Source: Trichomonas vaginalis G3 (lineage: Eukaryota > Parabasalia > Trichomonadida > Trichomonadidae). From it: a stretch of 64,000 nt of DNA. Position numbers and translations under genes: made by a program. The notes below the pieces were generated by a model. It saw only the letters and a list, made by a program, of their open reading frames with translations. It was not told the DNA's origin and did not search any database. Below are positions 27,799 through 38,102 of the stretch, in pieces. How positions within the stretch are numbered: the first letter of the stretch is position 1; each line of letters begins with the position of its first letter. The DNA lies in contig NC_067208.1 of assembly GCF_026262505.1 (NCBI RefSeq), positions 9,681,962-9,745,961 of the forward strand, in the 5' to 3' direction.

Positions 27799-28582
27799 TT
27801 GAAAGGACTTCAGGGAACAGGTAAAAACAGATTTACAGACATTATTTCTGAACTTCTCGCCGGTTATTCATGCAAAAACATTACTGAAATAAGTGAGCTA
27901 ACGGGTAATTTCAATTCAGTAGTTGAGAATAAAATGTTTCTTGTACTTAATGAACTCAAGAATGTAGGTGAAGACAGACTCGCAAACTTCAACGCTTTGA
28001 AATCAATTATTACGGATAATCAAATAAGAATTAGTGAAAAGAATCAACCCAGAAGAACTGCTCAGAATGTTGCCAATTTTATTTTGGTAACTAACAACGT
28101 CTACCCTGTCAAAATTGAAGTTGGAGACAGAAGATACGTAGTTTTAAGGTCAATTTGATTACTTCAAGAATTTAATGAATTCATGCACAAAGGAATTTTA
28201 TGATAACCTTTTAACATATTTTATGCAATATGACCTTTCATCATTTAATGTACGAATTATACCGATGACTGAAGCCAAACAAGATTTAATTGAATTATCA
28301 ACAAATCCTTTAGATGTATGGATAAATACACATTATGATGAATTGTGTGCAGGTATGACGTGTAAAAATGCTCTATTCTGCAAACCATCAGACATGAAAG
28401 ACAAAAACTTTCAAATGAGCATTAAGGATAAATGTGAAAGGAAACAGAGAAGAATAGATGGTAAACAGACGTGGTGTTATGCTTTGAAAGAAGAAATGAA
28501 AGGATTATATAAACAGGTTGAACCAAACGATAATGATGATTCATTTACTGACGAGGAAATACCTGTAAATGAAGCTTTATAA
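27799..28582 (+). pseudogene. Superfamily 3 helicase of P2, broken
   Basis: The frame carries GLQGTGKNRFTDIISELL (SF3 Walker A), VVENKMFLVLNEL (Walker B with following acidic residues), and FILVTNNVYPVKIE then GDRRYVVL (SF3 motif C and the RRf arginine finger region). These mark the D5/poxvirus-type replicative helicase of Polintons, which unwinds DNA during replication. The downstream part has a Lys-rich C-terminal domain. The usual N-terminal D5N/primase part is not found upstream, where the noncoding repeats lie. Broken. Confidence 0.7.
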
Positions 28583-28599
28583 AGTATGATTTGAATTTA

Positions 28600-28722
28600 T
28601 TTTTGCATTAATCCTGCTGTGATGTCTAAATGTCATGTTGTCATCATTTTTAAAAGAAGTTAATTAACCTGGTGACACATGGTGACGTAGTGACACCATC
28701 AGTTCTTCAAAAATAAATTTTC
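28600..28722. repeat. Inverted repeat arm behind the helicase
   Basis: This stretch (with ATGTCATGTTGTCATCATTT and GGTGACACATGGTGACG) is a reverse match of 25,705-25,815. The helicase and the 313-residue gene are thus bracketed by this second, larger inverted repeat. Confidence 0.65.
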
Positions 28723-28947
28723 TTATAAAGCTTCAGGGTCTATTTCCTCAATCATTTCCGTTCCTTCTTCATCAAATTCAATCGTTGCTTCCTCAATTAC
28801 TGGTAGGAGTTTATGAATAACATCTTTATTCGTTATCGTCTTCAGAGATGAAGGATAATATTTCATTATTACTTCACCTTTCTTGTATTCTTTCTGCTGC
28901 GATAAATCTAAAACGATGCTGAAAAATTCAACGTTAGAGTTCTTCAT
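28723..28947 (-). CDS. 74-residue P2 protein, unknown
   Basis: The small acidic protein begins MKNSNVEFFSIVLDLSQQ and ends in an Asp/Glu-rich tail (EEATIEFDEEGTEMIEEIDP). It forms a short minus-strand pair with the gene at 28,974. No family is recognised. Confidence 0.45.
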   Translation of the reverse strand: MKNSNVEFFSIVLDLSQQKEYKKGEVIMKYYPSSLKTITNKDVIHKLLPVIEEATIEFDEEGTEMIEEIDPEAL

Positions 28948-28973
28948 AATCGTATAATGTGTATCTTTGATAT

Positions 28974-29189
28974 TTACAAATATTCCTTTTGTTTAAGTAA
29001 TACTGCTATTTCATGTGGTGTGTAACGTTTTCTGTCAATAATGATAGCGTATGGTTTAACGAACTGACCGTATTTAGATTCTTTCACAAACTTTTTATTG
29101 AATATAACGTTCACGTTTTTTCCATTTATGAATTCATTCTTAACAGCAGTAGCGAGAGCATTGTATGAATAGAACTTGTACTCAGACAT
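28974..29189 (-). CDS. 71-residue P2 protein, unknown
   Basis: The basic protein begins MSEYKFYSYNALATAVKNEF and ends RYTPHEIAVLLKQKEYL. The helical C-terminus could bind DNA, but nothing more can be said. It faces the polymerase gene across about 100 bp of AT-rich sequence. Confidence 0.45.
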   Translation of the reverse strand: MSEYKFYSYNALATAVKNEFINGKNVNVIFNKKFVKESKYGQFVKPYAIIIDRKRYTPHEIAVLLKQKEYL

Positions 29190-29287
29190 TATTTTATTAA
29201 AATTAAAAATATAAATTATTTTAAAAATTAAGTTTATTTTTAAATTTATTTTTTACGGAAAATATTTTTTTTATTTTCCATAAAAGA

Positions 29288-32200
29288 TGTATAAAAAGCT
29301 ATCTAGATTAGACCATGAAGAAATTAAGAAGTTATTGAAGAATGCTGACATTGAAGTTAGCAAAAGATATGCGACTAACAAATCATCATTAGCTAAATAC
29401 CTCAATGATTACAGAGTGTAGTCACTTACGAGAAAATTAATGATTACATTAATAACAAAACATTTCCTTTAAATGATGTTCAGGTTAATTTATATCATAA
29501 ACAAGCGGTACCGAAGGAAGTAAGCAGGAAATTATGATATGATAATGTTGATGTAGGTGAAACGAGAAAGAAGAAAAGCGATGAAGAAAAGAAAAATATA
29601 GCTGTAAAATATGCAAAAGCAATTGCACAATTACGCAAAGCAAACGAAGTAATTAAATCTATAGACGATAAAGCTCTTGATGACGAAATGGTTAAAGAAG
29701 GATGAAAATAATAAACGCAAAAATGTTAAAGCAGGAAATAGAATCATAGATTTTAATATTCGTGAACTCAATGAAGAAAAGAGAAATTACCTACATGAAC
29801 GTTTCGGTAAAATGTTTATTAGGCTTCTGCAGAAGATAAAAGTAAATTCACAGCAAAAATGGATGATTTGTTATAGACTTGATGGTAAATTTACTAATTC
29901 AACATTGAATATCGAGAACATCGGAGCTTTGCTTCATCAGTTAAAGCAAGAAAACTTTATAACAGAGATTGAAGCAAACGCAGCCGGAATAATTGAAAAA
30001 CATTATGATTTCTTCATGACAAATATTAAGAACCTCGAAGAAATTAAAATGTATGATTTAACTGAATATGAAGGATTAACGATGAGCGATATTAAGAAAG
30101 GTAAGCCACAGAAGAGAGAAAAAAGAGATGAAAGCAAATTAACAGCACGTCAGCAAAGATTATTAAACAGACTTAAAGAAATAGGAGATAAACAGGATAT
30201 AGATGATTTTTGGAATGAAATTCTTGATGAAAAGAGAACGAATAAAAAGAGAAGTGGAGTTTTGGAAGTATCTTTGCAGATTACCTATAAATCTTGAACG
30301 CTATCAAATTTTCAATGAACTTAACAAAAGAACTGCTAAGTTGATGACAGAAGATAACTGCTTCGTTTATGCTTGCATTCAGGCTGGAGTTGATGAGCAG
30401 ACGGTAGACCACATGCGTGAAGTTATTAGAGTTAGAGATTTTCCACAAAGTAAGATTCAGGAAATTTCTAACGCAACAGGCATAGCATTTAATGTTACCA
30501 TTGGTTATTTCAATGACTCTAGACATAATGAAATAAAGAGATATATACCAAAAGAATGTGAAACTGTTCGAACTATTGACTTACTTCTTGTTGAAGACCA
30601 TTACATGTTAAATGAAAGATTACCTATGATAACATATTTTATCATAAATTATAACGAAATTCTCAAATCATTAGGCGGCTGGAATATTGAGCGTCAAATG
30701 AAAATATATAAGAAAAGGGAAAATAGATTTGTTATTGATTCTACGCGAACAACTCCTTTATGGGATATTTTGAAAACATTAAGAGAGTGCAATTACTTTG
30801 AACCGTTATCTTATGGTGAACTTTTCACTTATACAACATATTTATATAAACAAAAACTTGCACCGTTTAAAGATTTAAATTATACCCCGAACTACTGTGT
30901 TCAGTTAAAGAAGAAAGCAGAGTCAAAAGACACCAAGCCGCAAAGCGGCGAGACCGGAGGTCATGAGGCAAAAAAGAAATTCATATATGAACACGTTTTC
31001 TTCGCTGACTTTGAATGTAGCACTGATGGAGTTCATAAAGCCTTTAACATTTGTTATGATAGTGAAGATGGAAAGATTAGCGAAAGCATTTGGGGTCAAA
31101 ATTGTGCAACAAAATTTTTAGAAAGAATTCCTGATAAAAGTTTAATATATTTTCATAACCTCAGTTATGATATCAATTTCATTTTAAGACATTTAACAGA
31201 AATTAGCGGAACACCAATTATTAAGGGTTCTAGAACAATGCAGATAACGGGAATATATAAAGGTAAAGCAATCATTATTAAAGATTCATACACTGTTATA
31301 AATAAGAAGCTTAAACTATTTCCTGAAATGTTTCATTTACAAACTGGACCCAAGGAAGTATTTCCGTATCAATACTATTCAAGTTCTTTATTAGTTAATG
31401 ATAACAGAACCGATGTCATTTCTGAAGCGTGTAAGTTTGTAAAAGATATTGAAACGTTCATGAAAAACATAGATTTAATCGAAAACTGCAGAATAGATGA
31501 AAACCATTTCGATTTAGAAAAATATAGCTCATTTTATTGCAAACAGGACGTAAGGATTTTAAGAGAAGGTTTCGTTAAGTTCAGAAATGATATATTGAAA
31601 GAGTTTGATTTAAACGTTTATGATTACGTTAGCATGTGTTCAATCGCTAACAAACTTTTCGAAAACAGAGTATATTTCCCGAATGGAAATTTATATGACC
31701 TTTCAAATAAACCAAGAGAATTTATTTCACGCTGTATTCAAGGTGGAAGATGTATGATGTCAGATAACATGAAACAAAAGAGCGAAAAGAAACTCATTGC
31801 TGACTTCGATGCTGTTTCATTATATCCCTCAGCTATGCGAGACTTTATACTTTAGAAGGAATTCCAAAGGTTATGAAGAAAGAAATGTTAAACAGTGAAT
31901 ATTTGTTAAAACATTTATTCGATGATGACCAGGGCGAGCCTGAAGGTGAGAAATTCATTTCCGGATTCTTTGTTTTAATAAAAATAACCGAGATTAAGAT
32001 TAAAAGGCACTTTCCATTAATAACAGTAGATCCAGAATTAAACCCGGAGCTAAAGGTTCCAAGAAGTTCTAACACATGCTGTTTAATGTATGTGGACCAC
32101 ATAGCTTTGCAGGATTTAATAAAATATCAGGGCATCAGCTGTGAAGTATTACAGGGTTACTACTACGATGAAAAAAGAGATAGAATAAGAGATGAAGTAA

Positions 32201-33060
32201 AGAAATTGTTTGAATTGAGATTAAAGTATAAGAAGGTAGAAAATCCGCTACAAGAAAATATTAAATTAATTTTGAACAGTATTTATGGAAAAACTATTTT
32301 GTCCCCGATAGAGTCGAAAATTAAAATCATTGATGATAAAGATGCTGTTAGGTATGCCATCAGAAATTATAATCATATTATTAAGTTCGAAGGTTTAGAT
32401 GGTTCGGATAAAACTATTTTCAAACTAACTAAAAGCATTTGCAGACACTTTAACTTTTGCCCCTTAGGTGTTAATATCTTATCTATGTCGAAACGTATCA
32501 TGAATGAAGTATTTTGCACTGCTGAGGATATGGGCTTAAGTATCTTTTACCAGGACTGTGATAGCATGCATATTTTCAATGAAGATATACCATGTTTAGC
32601 TCATGAATTTAAGAAGAGATACGGTCGCGAACTTATTGGAAAGAATTTAGGTCAGTTCCATTCCGACTTTGCAGAAATCACAAAAGATAAACAAAGTTTA
32701 GCTTACAAGTCGATATTTTGTGGAAAGAAGACTTACATAGACCTTTTAATAAATGACATTGGTGAAGTTGCATTTCATGCACGTATGAAAGGCGTAAAAC
32801 AAGATGTCATTGCTTTAACCGCTAACAAAATGTTTCCTGACGCAGTACAATGCTATTATAATGAAGATAAGAACATTCATATTCCTGTTGGAAAATATGA
32901 TAAAGATTCTGAGTTCAGTATAATGAAATTATATCAAGCCCTTCACGATGGTCAGGAAATCGCATTTGATTTATGCAAATCAACAGCACCCTGTTTTGAA
33001 GAGAAGTTTAACTTTTCAATAACGACTAAAAATACTTTCATAAGTAAATTAAAGTTCTGA
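29288..33060 (+). pseudogene. Protein-primed DNA polymerase B of P2, broken
   Basis: The region encodes the large Polinton polymerase. The middle has the exonuclease domain (FFADFECSTDG, then YFHNLSYDINF and YCKQDVRIL). Next come the palm motifs: ADFDAVSLYPSAM (motif A), ILNSIYGKT (motif B) and FYQDCDSMHIF (motif C). The charged region in front would be the terminal-protein/N-terminal domain. Such enzymes copy linear DNA from a protein primer. A small GC-rich palindrome (30,937-30,962) lies in-frame between the N-terminal and exonuclease parts. The gene is broken in about four places. Confidence 0.8.
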
Positions 33061-33234
33061 AGTCATTTATGATATAATATATTTTTATCGTTCAAGACAA
33101 AAATAAACTTTTCATATTAAATTATGTAAGCGTTTGAATTTACTATACGTAATGCATGTTCTTTTTCCATTAACATCATAAACGTTAACATATAATGAAC
33201 CATTTATGTTTTCATTAATGTATAGTTCTTTATA
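33061..33234. other. Short intergenic stretch
   Basis: AT-rich spacer between polymerase and HNH gene with a few TTTATGTTTTCATTAATG-type motifs like those at 25,850. Confidence 0.4.
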
Positions 33235-33675
33235 CTAACGACCGTTATAATAATAAAACAAATCTGCATCGATGTCGTAAAATAAATCCTCAAATTCATG
33301 ATTTCCGTAATGTGAAACAGTAATTGAATTTTCACTGATTTCATCAACGAAATTATATTCTACTCCACTTGCTTTACTTCTATTTCTATTATTTGTAGAA
33401 CTTAAACACCAATGTAGATTATCAATCATATTATTATTTCTAACTTTATCGTAATGGTCAACTTCATTGAGATTCTTAGGATTATCAATCCACTGAATAG
33501 CTATTAATCTATGTTTAAGATATTTTTTACCGTTAAGGGTTAATCTTATATATCCATTCTTTTCTTCATACTCACTGACAGTCTTTCCGTTTTTCTTCCT
33601 TCTTATTTGATACGGATATTTTGTGTTAATTTCGTAATCTTCATCAGCTACTAATGTTTCCCAGTTATTTTCCAT
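33235..33675 (-). CDS. HNH homing-type endonuclease of P2
   Basis: The protein has 146 residues. The N-terminus (NNWETLVADEDYEINTKYPYQ) is of the NUMOD4 type that precedes HNH nucleases in phages. The core has YLKHRLIAIQWI and NEVDHYDKVRNNN followed by NLHWCLSSTNNRN, the HNH fold with its conserved His and Asn. Such enzymes nick or cut DNA and often spread as free-standing homing genes in phage and large-virus genomes. It stands between polymerase and major capsid gene, behind a T-rich start motif. Open over its length. Confidence 0.8.
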   Translation of the reverse strand: MENNWETLVADEDYEINTKYPYQIRRKKNGKTVSEYEEKNGYIRLTLNGKKYLKHRLIAIQWIDNPKNLNEVDHYDKVRNNNMIDNLHWCLSSTNNRNRSKASGVEYNFVDEISENSITVSHYGNHEFEDLFYDIDADLFYYYNGR

Positions 33676-33721
33676 CTTTTTATAAAAATAAAAAAATCAG
33701 AAAATTAAAAATTAACTAGTT

Positions 33722-35296
33722 TTATTCATCACCTCCATCAGCAGCTAAATTATAATCATCAATTCTAACAGCAGGAATGCCAGCTGGTCTGATTTGAATA
33801 GCGAAACAAGCATTTCTAAGAAATCCTAATAAAGGTTTGACAGTGTATTTTTCGCTTATATTTGTATCATCAGCTTTAACACCTAATTTATATGTAATTG
33901 GTGCCGTTGATGTTTGACCCTGTTGAAATGTGAAATCAGTTTCCGTAGGGAATCCACAGAGGAAATGAGTGTTATCGTATGATTCATATAAATGTTTAAC
34001 GCTTCCATCATCAATTAACGACCTCATCACATCTTCATTAAATCCTATCATATCGTTATTTGTATTGCATGCATTAGCGACCATTTCATAGAACACAGGA
34101 CCATAAGAGCTTTCTGGTTCAGCTGGCATACTTCCATAAGCGCCCATTGATAATTGAAGGGTTTCAAATCGAGGATTTTCGAAATTCACGATATAATTAT
34201 CATTCTTCCTAAATAAAGCCCAAATGCTTTTAACGTTAATTGGTGTATAAGCTGCTGTGAAAGTTGCTGATGGTGAACCTTTACTGAACGAACCGTCCAT
34301 AGGAATCCAGTCCATTACTTTAATTGGAAAACATAAAGCTTGTGATGTATAATGGTCAACTAATTCAGTGTAAATATTTGGATCGAGTGAAAATGCTTTA
34401 GGATGAATGAAGCAATCAATGAATTCAGCTGATTTCTTCGTTAATCTTTGTTCAACTGTTGAAACAGTAATTTCACCATTTGATTTAGAAACTGCTGTTA
34501 TCATATTGAATGGTTCATTCCATGGAACAAATTTATTAGTTGGTGGGTCATAATTATCTTTTACCTGACTGATTAAAGAAGGATTATGAGCTAAAATATC
34601 TTCTACCGGCAGTGCTGTTACCTGGAATGCATCGCTACTAAATTTAACCTTTAACTGAATGTTGCCTGCAAAAGCAGGAATAAATCTAATAACTTCTAGA
34701 ATAAGGAATTTACGACATGGAATCTTTATTTTAATGTCAAAATTAATTTCAGCTCCTGCAGCTAAAGGTCCTGAGATAATTTGACCTGTTCGAACTGTTC
34801 CAGAACGTTTCCATACATCTTTATGTCTCGTTTTTGAGAAAACATCAACTTTCTTTATTTGTTCTGTAGTCTGTGAATTAGAAATGATATATGCTTCTTC
34901 TCTTGCGTTATCCTGACTATAAATAACTCTTCCATTTGCTAATAACTGATAAGCGCTAATGGTGTAAATTGATTCATCAAAAACGCCAAAGAAACCTGGA
35001 GAATTAGTATTTGGAATTGATGAGCCAGTAATAGCATTATCCAGGATATATTTACTTTTATAGGTAGTTGTAAGGAATGTGTTATAAAGGTCTAGCATAT
35101 TTTCACCTGGCGGAGATAAATTGAATGTGACCCAGTTATGATCCTTTGCGCTTCCTGGTTGTGATGGAATTTTTGCATCGATATATCTTCTATTAGTATC
35201 ACCAATATTAATTGCATTATCGATTACATCAAAATATGAACGAATTTGATGGATATGTTCAGCTGGTGTAAATTCGTTAAGCTGTTCGTTTTGCAT
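33722..35296 (-). CDS. Major capsid protein of P2 (double jelly-roll)
   Basis: The 524-residue protein begins MQNEQLNEFTPAEHIHQIRS and has the length expected of Polinton major capsid proteins. It aligns with the P3 protein at 60,714-62,320: around residue 200, KIPCRKFLILEVIRFIPAF in P2 matches RVPLSSFLIFRFLRYLPNW in P3. The repeated beta-strand pattern fits a double jelly-roll that forms hexon-like trimers. The start lies behind an ATTTTTATCTAA motif. The frame is open throughout. Confidence 0.8.
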   Translation of the reverse strand: MQNEQLNEFTPAEHIHQIRSYFDVIDNAINIGDTNRRYIDAKIPSQPGSAKDHNWVTFNLSPPGENMLDLYNTFLTTTYKSKYILDNAITGSSIPNTNSPGFFGVFDESIYTISAYQLLANGRVIYSQDNAREEAYIISNSQTTEQIKKVDVFSKTRHKDVWKRSGTVRTGQIISGPLAAGAEINFDIKIKIPCRKFLILEVIRFIPAFAGNIQLKVKFSSDAFQVTALPVEDILAHNPSLISQVKDNYDPPTNKFVPWNEPFNMITAVSKSNGEITVSTVEQRLTKKSAEFIDCFIHPKAFSLDPNIYTELVDHYTSQALCFPIKVMDWIPMDGSFSKGSPSATFTAAYTPINVKSIWALFRKNDNYIVNFENPRFETLQLSMGAYGSMPAEPESSYGPVFYEMVANACNTNNDMIGFNEDVMRSLIDDGSVKHLYESYDNTHFLCGFPTETDFTFQQGQTSTAPITYKLGVKADDTNISEKYTVKPLLGFLRNACFAIQIRPAGIPAVRIDDYNLAADGGDE

Positions 35297-35413
35297 GTTT
35301 TATGTTAGATAAAAATATTTATTTAGTTTAATATTCTAACTCTTCTTCTTAGTTGAGGAATTTGTTTCTTTTGTTCATGAATTTCATGTTTTATGTTTTT
35401 AACAAACTCTTCA

Positions 35414-35830
35414 TTAATTTTCGTTTCCTGCTCTTTTACTGGTGGGTCTGGATTTTTTTGATTCCGTTTGCTTTTCAAGGAAATTTACAAATTTAGCTAT
35501 TAATTCTTGATTCGTTATCGAAAGTACATCGGGTTTGATTTCGGCACTCTGTGCCAAGATGGACTCTCTGAGTCCTCCTGGTTTAGGTTCTGGTTTAGAT
35601 TCCGTTTCCTTTATCGTGGGCTTTGTCCTGACAACCTCGCTGTCTTCCGCTTTTGTTTCAAGTTTAGGTTTTATATCTATTTTATCAGTTTCTGAATTCG
35701 TTAATGGAACTCGTCTTTTTCTTACATAAATTTTTCCATCTTTACTTGTTGATACATAATATAATGGATGCTGAATTCCTCTTGCATCATTTAATATAAT
35801 CGATTGTCTCTCAGATTTTGATAGGCTCAT
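35414..35830 (-). CDS. 138-residue P2 protein upstream of the capsid gene
   Basis: The protein starts MSLSKSERQSIILNDARGIQ and has a basic front (YVRKRRVPLTNSET) and a long Lys/Glu/Pro-rich tail that looks disordered. The layout resembles small core or scaffold proteins, but the family is not recognised. It is transcribed in the same direction as the major capsid gene and opposite to the small basic gene at 35,881. Confidence 0.45.
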   Translation of the reverse strand: MSLSKSERQSIILNDARGIQHPLYYVSTSKDGKIYVRKRRVPLTNSETDKIDIKPKLETKAEDSEVVRTKPTIKETESKPEPKPGGLRESILAQSAEIKPDVLSITNQELIAKFVNFLEKQTESKKSRPTSKRAGNEN

Positions 35831-35880
35831 ATTTAATTCAAATAAAATTTTTAAATTTTGAATTTTTTATCGGTAATCAA

Positions 35881-36114
35881 ATGAGTCAGGGATTAGATAT
35901 TGAAGCCATCAAAAAAGAAATTCGTGAGCAGATATTAACAGAACTAAAGACACCTAAAGCCGAAGAAAAACCAGTAAAACCAAAAAGGAAATTAAGTGAA
36001 AAGCAGTTAGCCGCATTAGCTGCAGGAAGAGAGAAGAACCCGAGAATGAAAGCAAAAAGAGAACGTGAGGCTAAAGAAAAAGCTGAAAAGGAAAAGGCTG
36101 AAGAGGCTCATTGA
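35881..36114 (+). CDS. Small highly charged basic P2 protein
   Basis: I choose the Met of MSQGLDIEAIKKEI as start because a TTTTTTATCGG stretch precedes it; an upstream in-frame Met exists. The 77-residue protein is almost all Lys, Glu, Ala and Arg (KPKRKLSEKQLAALAAGREK). It should form a long charged helix, as in DNA-binding core proteins. Its end overlaps a GC-rich palindrome (36,103-36,119), with a second at 36,123-36,137. Confidence 0.5.
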   Translation: MSQGLDIEAIKKEIREQILTELKTPKAEEKPVKPKRKLSEKQLAALAAGREKNPRMKAKREREAKEKAEKEKAEEAH

Positions 36115-36184
36115 GCCTCATGAGGGTCGAAGACCCTTTTCCATTGAGAAGAAAGAATAAATGATATATTTTTGTTTGTAATAA

Positions 36185-37024
36185 ATGTATAGACAAGTAC
36201 CTTTAACAGTTGCTTTCAGTTCTGAAAACGAAAATGTCAAAATAAATGGAAATAGAATTACATTTAAATTACCTATTGACTGGATTGTGAATATAAATGA
36301 AAAATATATTGGTTTATCAAATATGTATATAACGCGAGGATTTAGAAAGGTTGAATTTGAACTCGAAGTTGTTGTTATAAACGAAACTCAAGAATTTAAG
36401 CAAACTATTCACATATATAAATATTTCAAAGACGACACAACATTATATGAATGCATGAATGATTTTAATGAAATTTTCGAAAAGAAATTTAACAAAAACG
36501 CTTTAGGATTAAATGTGTATCTTGATAAATTAGGTGAAGAAGGAATTCATCCGCAGATTATAGACTTTCATTATGAATTTATTGAACAAATAGATGATTC
36601 ACATACATGCACATTTGTTATATACTCGCCGTTTAATGAAGTAGCAGAAAAGAGACAAAGTGATTTTAGGATAGGTTTTAAAATTTCTCAGTATAATGAA
36701 GACTTCATGAATGTATTTAATTATAAACCTGGAGAAGAACGAACAGTGTTATCCCCAATAATAACATATAATGTATGGGACAGAAAACAAGTCATTTTAT
36801 ATTCAAACATCGCTAAAGGGGTTGAAAATGAATTTATCGGTCATACTAGAGCATCACCATTAACAAATATTAAATATTATAAGTTATCAGGAAATAATAG
36901 AGAGTTTTGGATTGATATGTATTCTACACACGATCATAAATGCCCCGTTGTGTTACCTGAAGACAGAAAGGATGTTTTCTTCCTTGAGGCTCAGTTAATG
37001 AATTCAACTATCGCAACTTTATAA
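36185..37024 (+). CDS. Penton-like/minor capsid candidate of P2 (right end)
   Basis: This 279-residue, beta-rich protein begins MYRQVPLTVAFSSENENVKI. Its C-terminal region (VILYSNIAKGVEN, FWIDMYST, FFLEAQLMNST) matches the P1 piece at 1-530, which lies at the same place next to the right terminal repeat. Size and strand pattern suit a single-jelly-roll vertex or minor capsid protein. The other candidate for penton is the gene at 20,460-21,256, so the exact role is open. Its stop lies 2 bases outside the terminal repeat. Confidence 0.55.
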   Translation: MYRQVPLTVAFSSENENVKINGNRITFKLPIDWIVNINEKYIGLSNMYITRGFRKVEFELEVVVINETQEFKQTIHIYKYFKDDTTLYECMNDFNEIFEKKFNKNALGLNVYLDKLGEEGIHPQIIDFHYEFIEQIDDSHTCTFVIYSPFNEVAEKRQSDFRIGFKISQYNEDFMNVFNYKPGEERTVLSPIITYNVWDRKQVILYSNIAKGVENEFIGHTRASPLTNIKYYKLSGNNREFWIDMYSTHDHKCPVVLPEDRKDVFFLEAQLMNSTIATL

Positions 37025-37025
37025 G

Positions 37026-37886
37026 AAAATTCACAAGGTTAGAAATGAGGTGAGATATCGGGTGAGATATACCCTAAGCCGCGTAGCGGCGAGATGGGCT
37101 CAAAGAGCCCTCTAAATTAATTTTATCATTTATGAAAAATTTAGTATATACAGAAATTAAAAAATTTTTGAGTTAATTTATTTTTAAGTTTATTTTTTTA
37201 CTCTGGGTGTTAAAATCTATGATAAAAAAATAAATAAAAAATTTTAACGTTATTCTTCCGGTATCAGTCCTTTACTTACTATATATTCATTTAGGGCTTT
37301 ATGAAAACAGTTATAAGTATATTCGAATGGATAAACTGCGCGTCTGTTTCCATCGTCATCAAATATGAAAAATTCAAAGAATGTATAACCAATGGTTTTA
37401 ACGTATGTGACTTTATTTAAGTATGCATTAATGTAGAAAATACATCCTTCCTCATCACTCCAGAAATAATTTTTCATATTTGTTGAAATTGTTTTAGTTC
37501 CTCTACGTCCATAAGGAATGTACACAATAAATTTAACATCATAAGGTATTATAATATATTCAGGATTTCTGATTTCATCAATGGGTTCACTTCTGTTAAA
37601 ATGCATGTTTCTTAGTTTTACTTGCGTTTTGAAAAGTTCATGGAAACGTTCAGGAAAAGTGTCGTAATAAATGTAATCTGACATATTTATATAAAAATAA
37701 AAAAAAATAAAATAAAAATAAATTAAGGTTATTTTTTAAAGTTAATTTTTAAAAAAATATTTTTTTATTTTTTGTAAATGTCAAAAATATGTTTTGTAAA
37801 TTTACGATATCCGATTATTTTGTCAAAACATGAAAAGGGGGACTGAGGGGCGTAGACCCTTGGTACCCAATTTCATGATACTAACT
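37026..37886. repeat. Right terminal inverted repeat of P2
   Basis: About 861 bp, the reverse match of 13,149-14,003 with few differences. It includes the second copy of the terminal-repeat gene and adjacent GC-rich palindromes at about 37,071-37,112 and 37,838-37,870. The outer flank TCTGA (37,887-37,891) is the target duplication. Confidence 0.92.
37250..37684 (-). CDS. Terminal-repeat gene of P2, right copy
   Basis: This is the mirror copy of the gene at 13,351-13,770, differing at about two residues in the body and slightly at the C-terminal end. The near identity of the two copies is part of the evidence that P2 inserted recently or that its ends are kept alike by gene conversion. The function is unknown. 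Confidence 0.7.
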   Translation of the reverse strand: MSDYIYYDTFPERFHELFKTQVKLRNMHFNRSEPIDEIRNPEYIIIPYDVKFIVYIPYGRRGTKTISTNMKNYFWSDEEGCIFYINAYLNKVTYVKTIGYTFFEFFIFDDDGNRRAVYPFEYTYNCFHKALNEYIVSKGLIPEE

Positions 37887-38021
37887 TCTGAATGAATCTC
37901 CATCTTGGGTGGGAACCTGAGCAGTACAACCCATAATCCAATGTTTGGATTTTGCATTATACTCTAATTTTTCATAAGTCCTTTCATCACCAGGATATTT
38001 TTCATATCTGGAATTTGTCAT
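37887..38021 (-). pseudogene. hAT transposase, 5' end displaced by P2
   Basis: The frame begins MTNSRYEKYPGDERTYEKLE and runs 45 codons to the P2 border. Without P2 and one copy of TCTGA it is in frame with the hAT gene at 13,148 on the other side. The joined N-terminal region has Cys and His residues spaced as in a weak zinc-binding domain (IMGCTAQ, SFRCAFKKRDDH). The start lies behind TTTTTATATAAGCA. This proves that P2 landed inside the coding sequence of a hAT transposon. Confidence 0.8.
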
Positions 38022-38102
38022 TGCTTATATAAAAATGATTAAATTTGTGTCTTTTTTAATTTTTTACACAATATACTTAAAATACTATTTGCAACATTTT
38101 TT
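38022..38102. promoter_or_regulatory. Presumed upstream region of the hAT transposase gene
   Basis: Only 81 bp remain between the hAT start codon and transposon X. TTTTTATATAAGCA stands directly before the ATG. The last nine bases (ACATTTTTT) recur at 51,979-51,987 behind the second X copy. Confidence 0.35.

Larger units (their letters stand above)
13149..37886. mobile_element. Polinton/Maverick P2, both ends present (fossil)
   Basis: P2 is 24.7 kb long, including a 2.4-kb Kolobok-type insertion. Both termini read 5'-AGTTAGTATC inward, and both are flanked by TCTGA (13,144-13,148 and 37,887-37,891), a 5-bp target duplication. Parts in order are a terminal-repeat gene, a cluster of small minus-strand genes, packaging ATPase, a CCG-motif gene, penton-like gene, fibre gene, integrase, a 313-residue gene, SF3 helicase, polymerase B, HNH nuclease, major capsid, small genes, a second penton-like gene, and the other terminal repeat. 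The terminal repeats are nearly identical, so the insertion is young. It has a full gene set but about ten breaks in coding parts. Confidence 0.93.
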
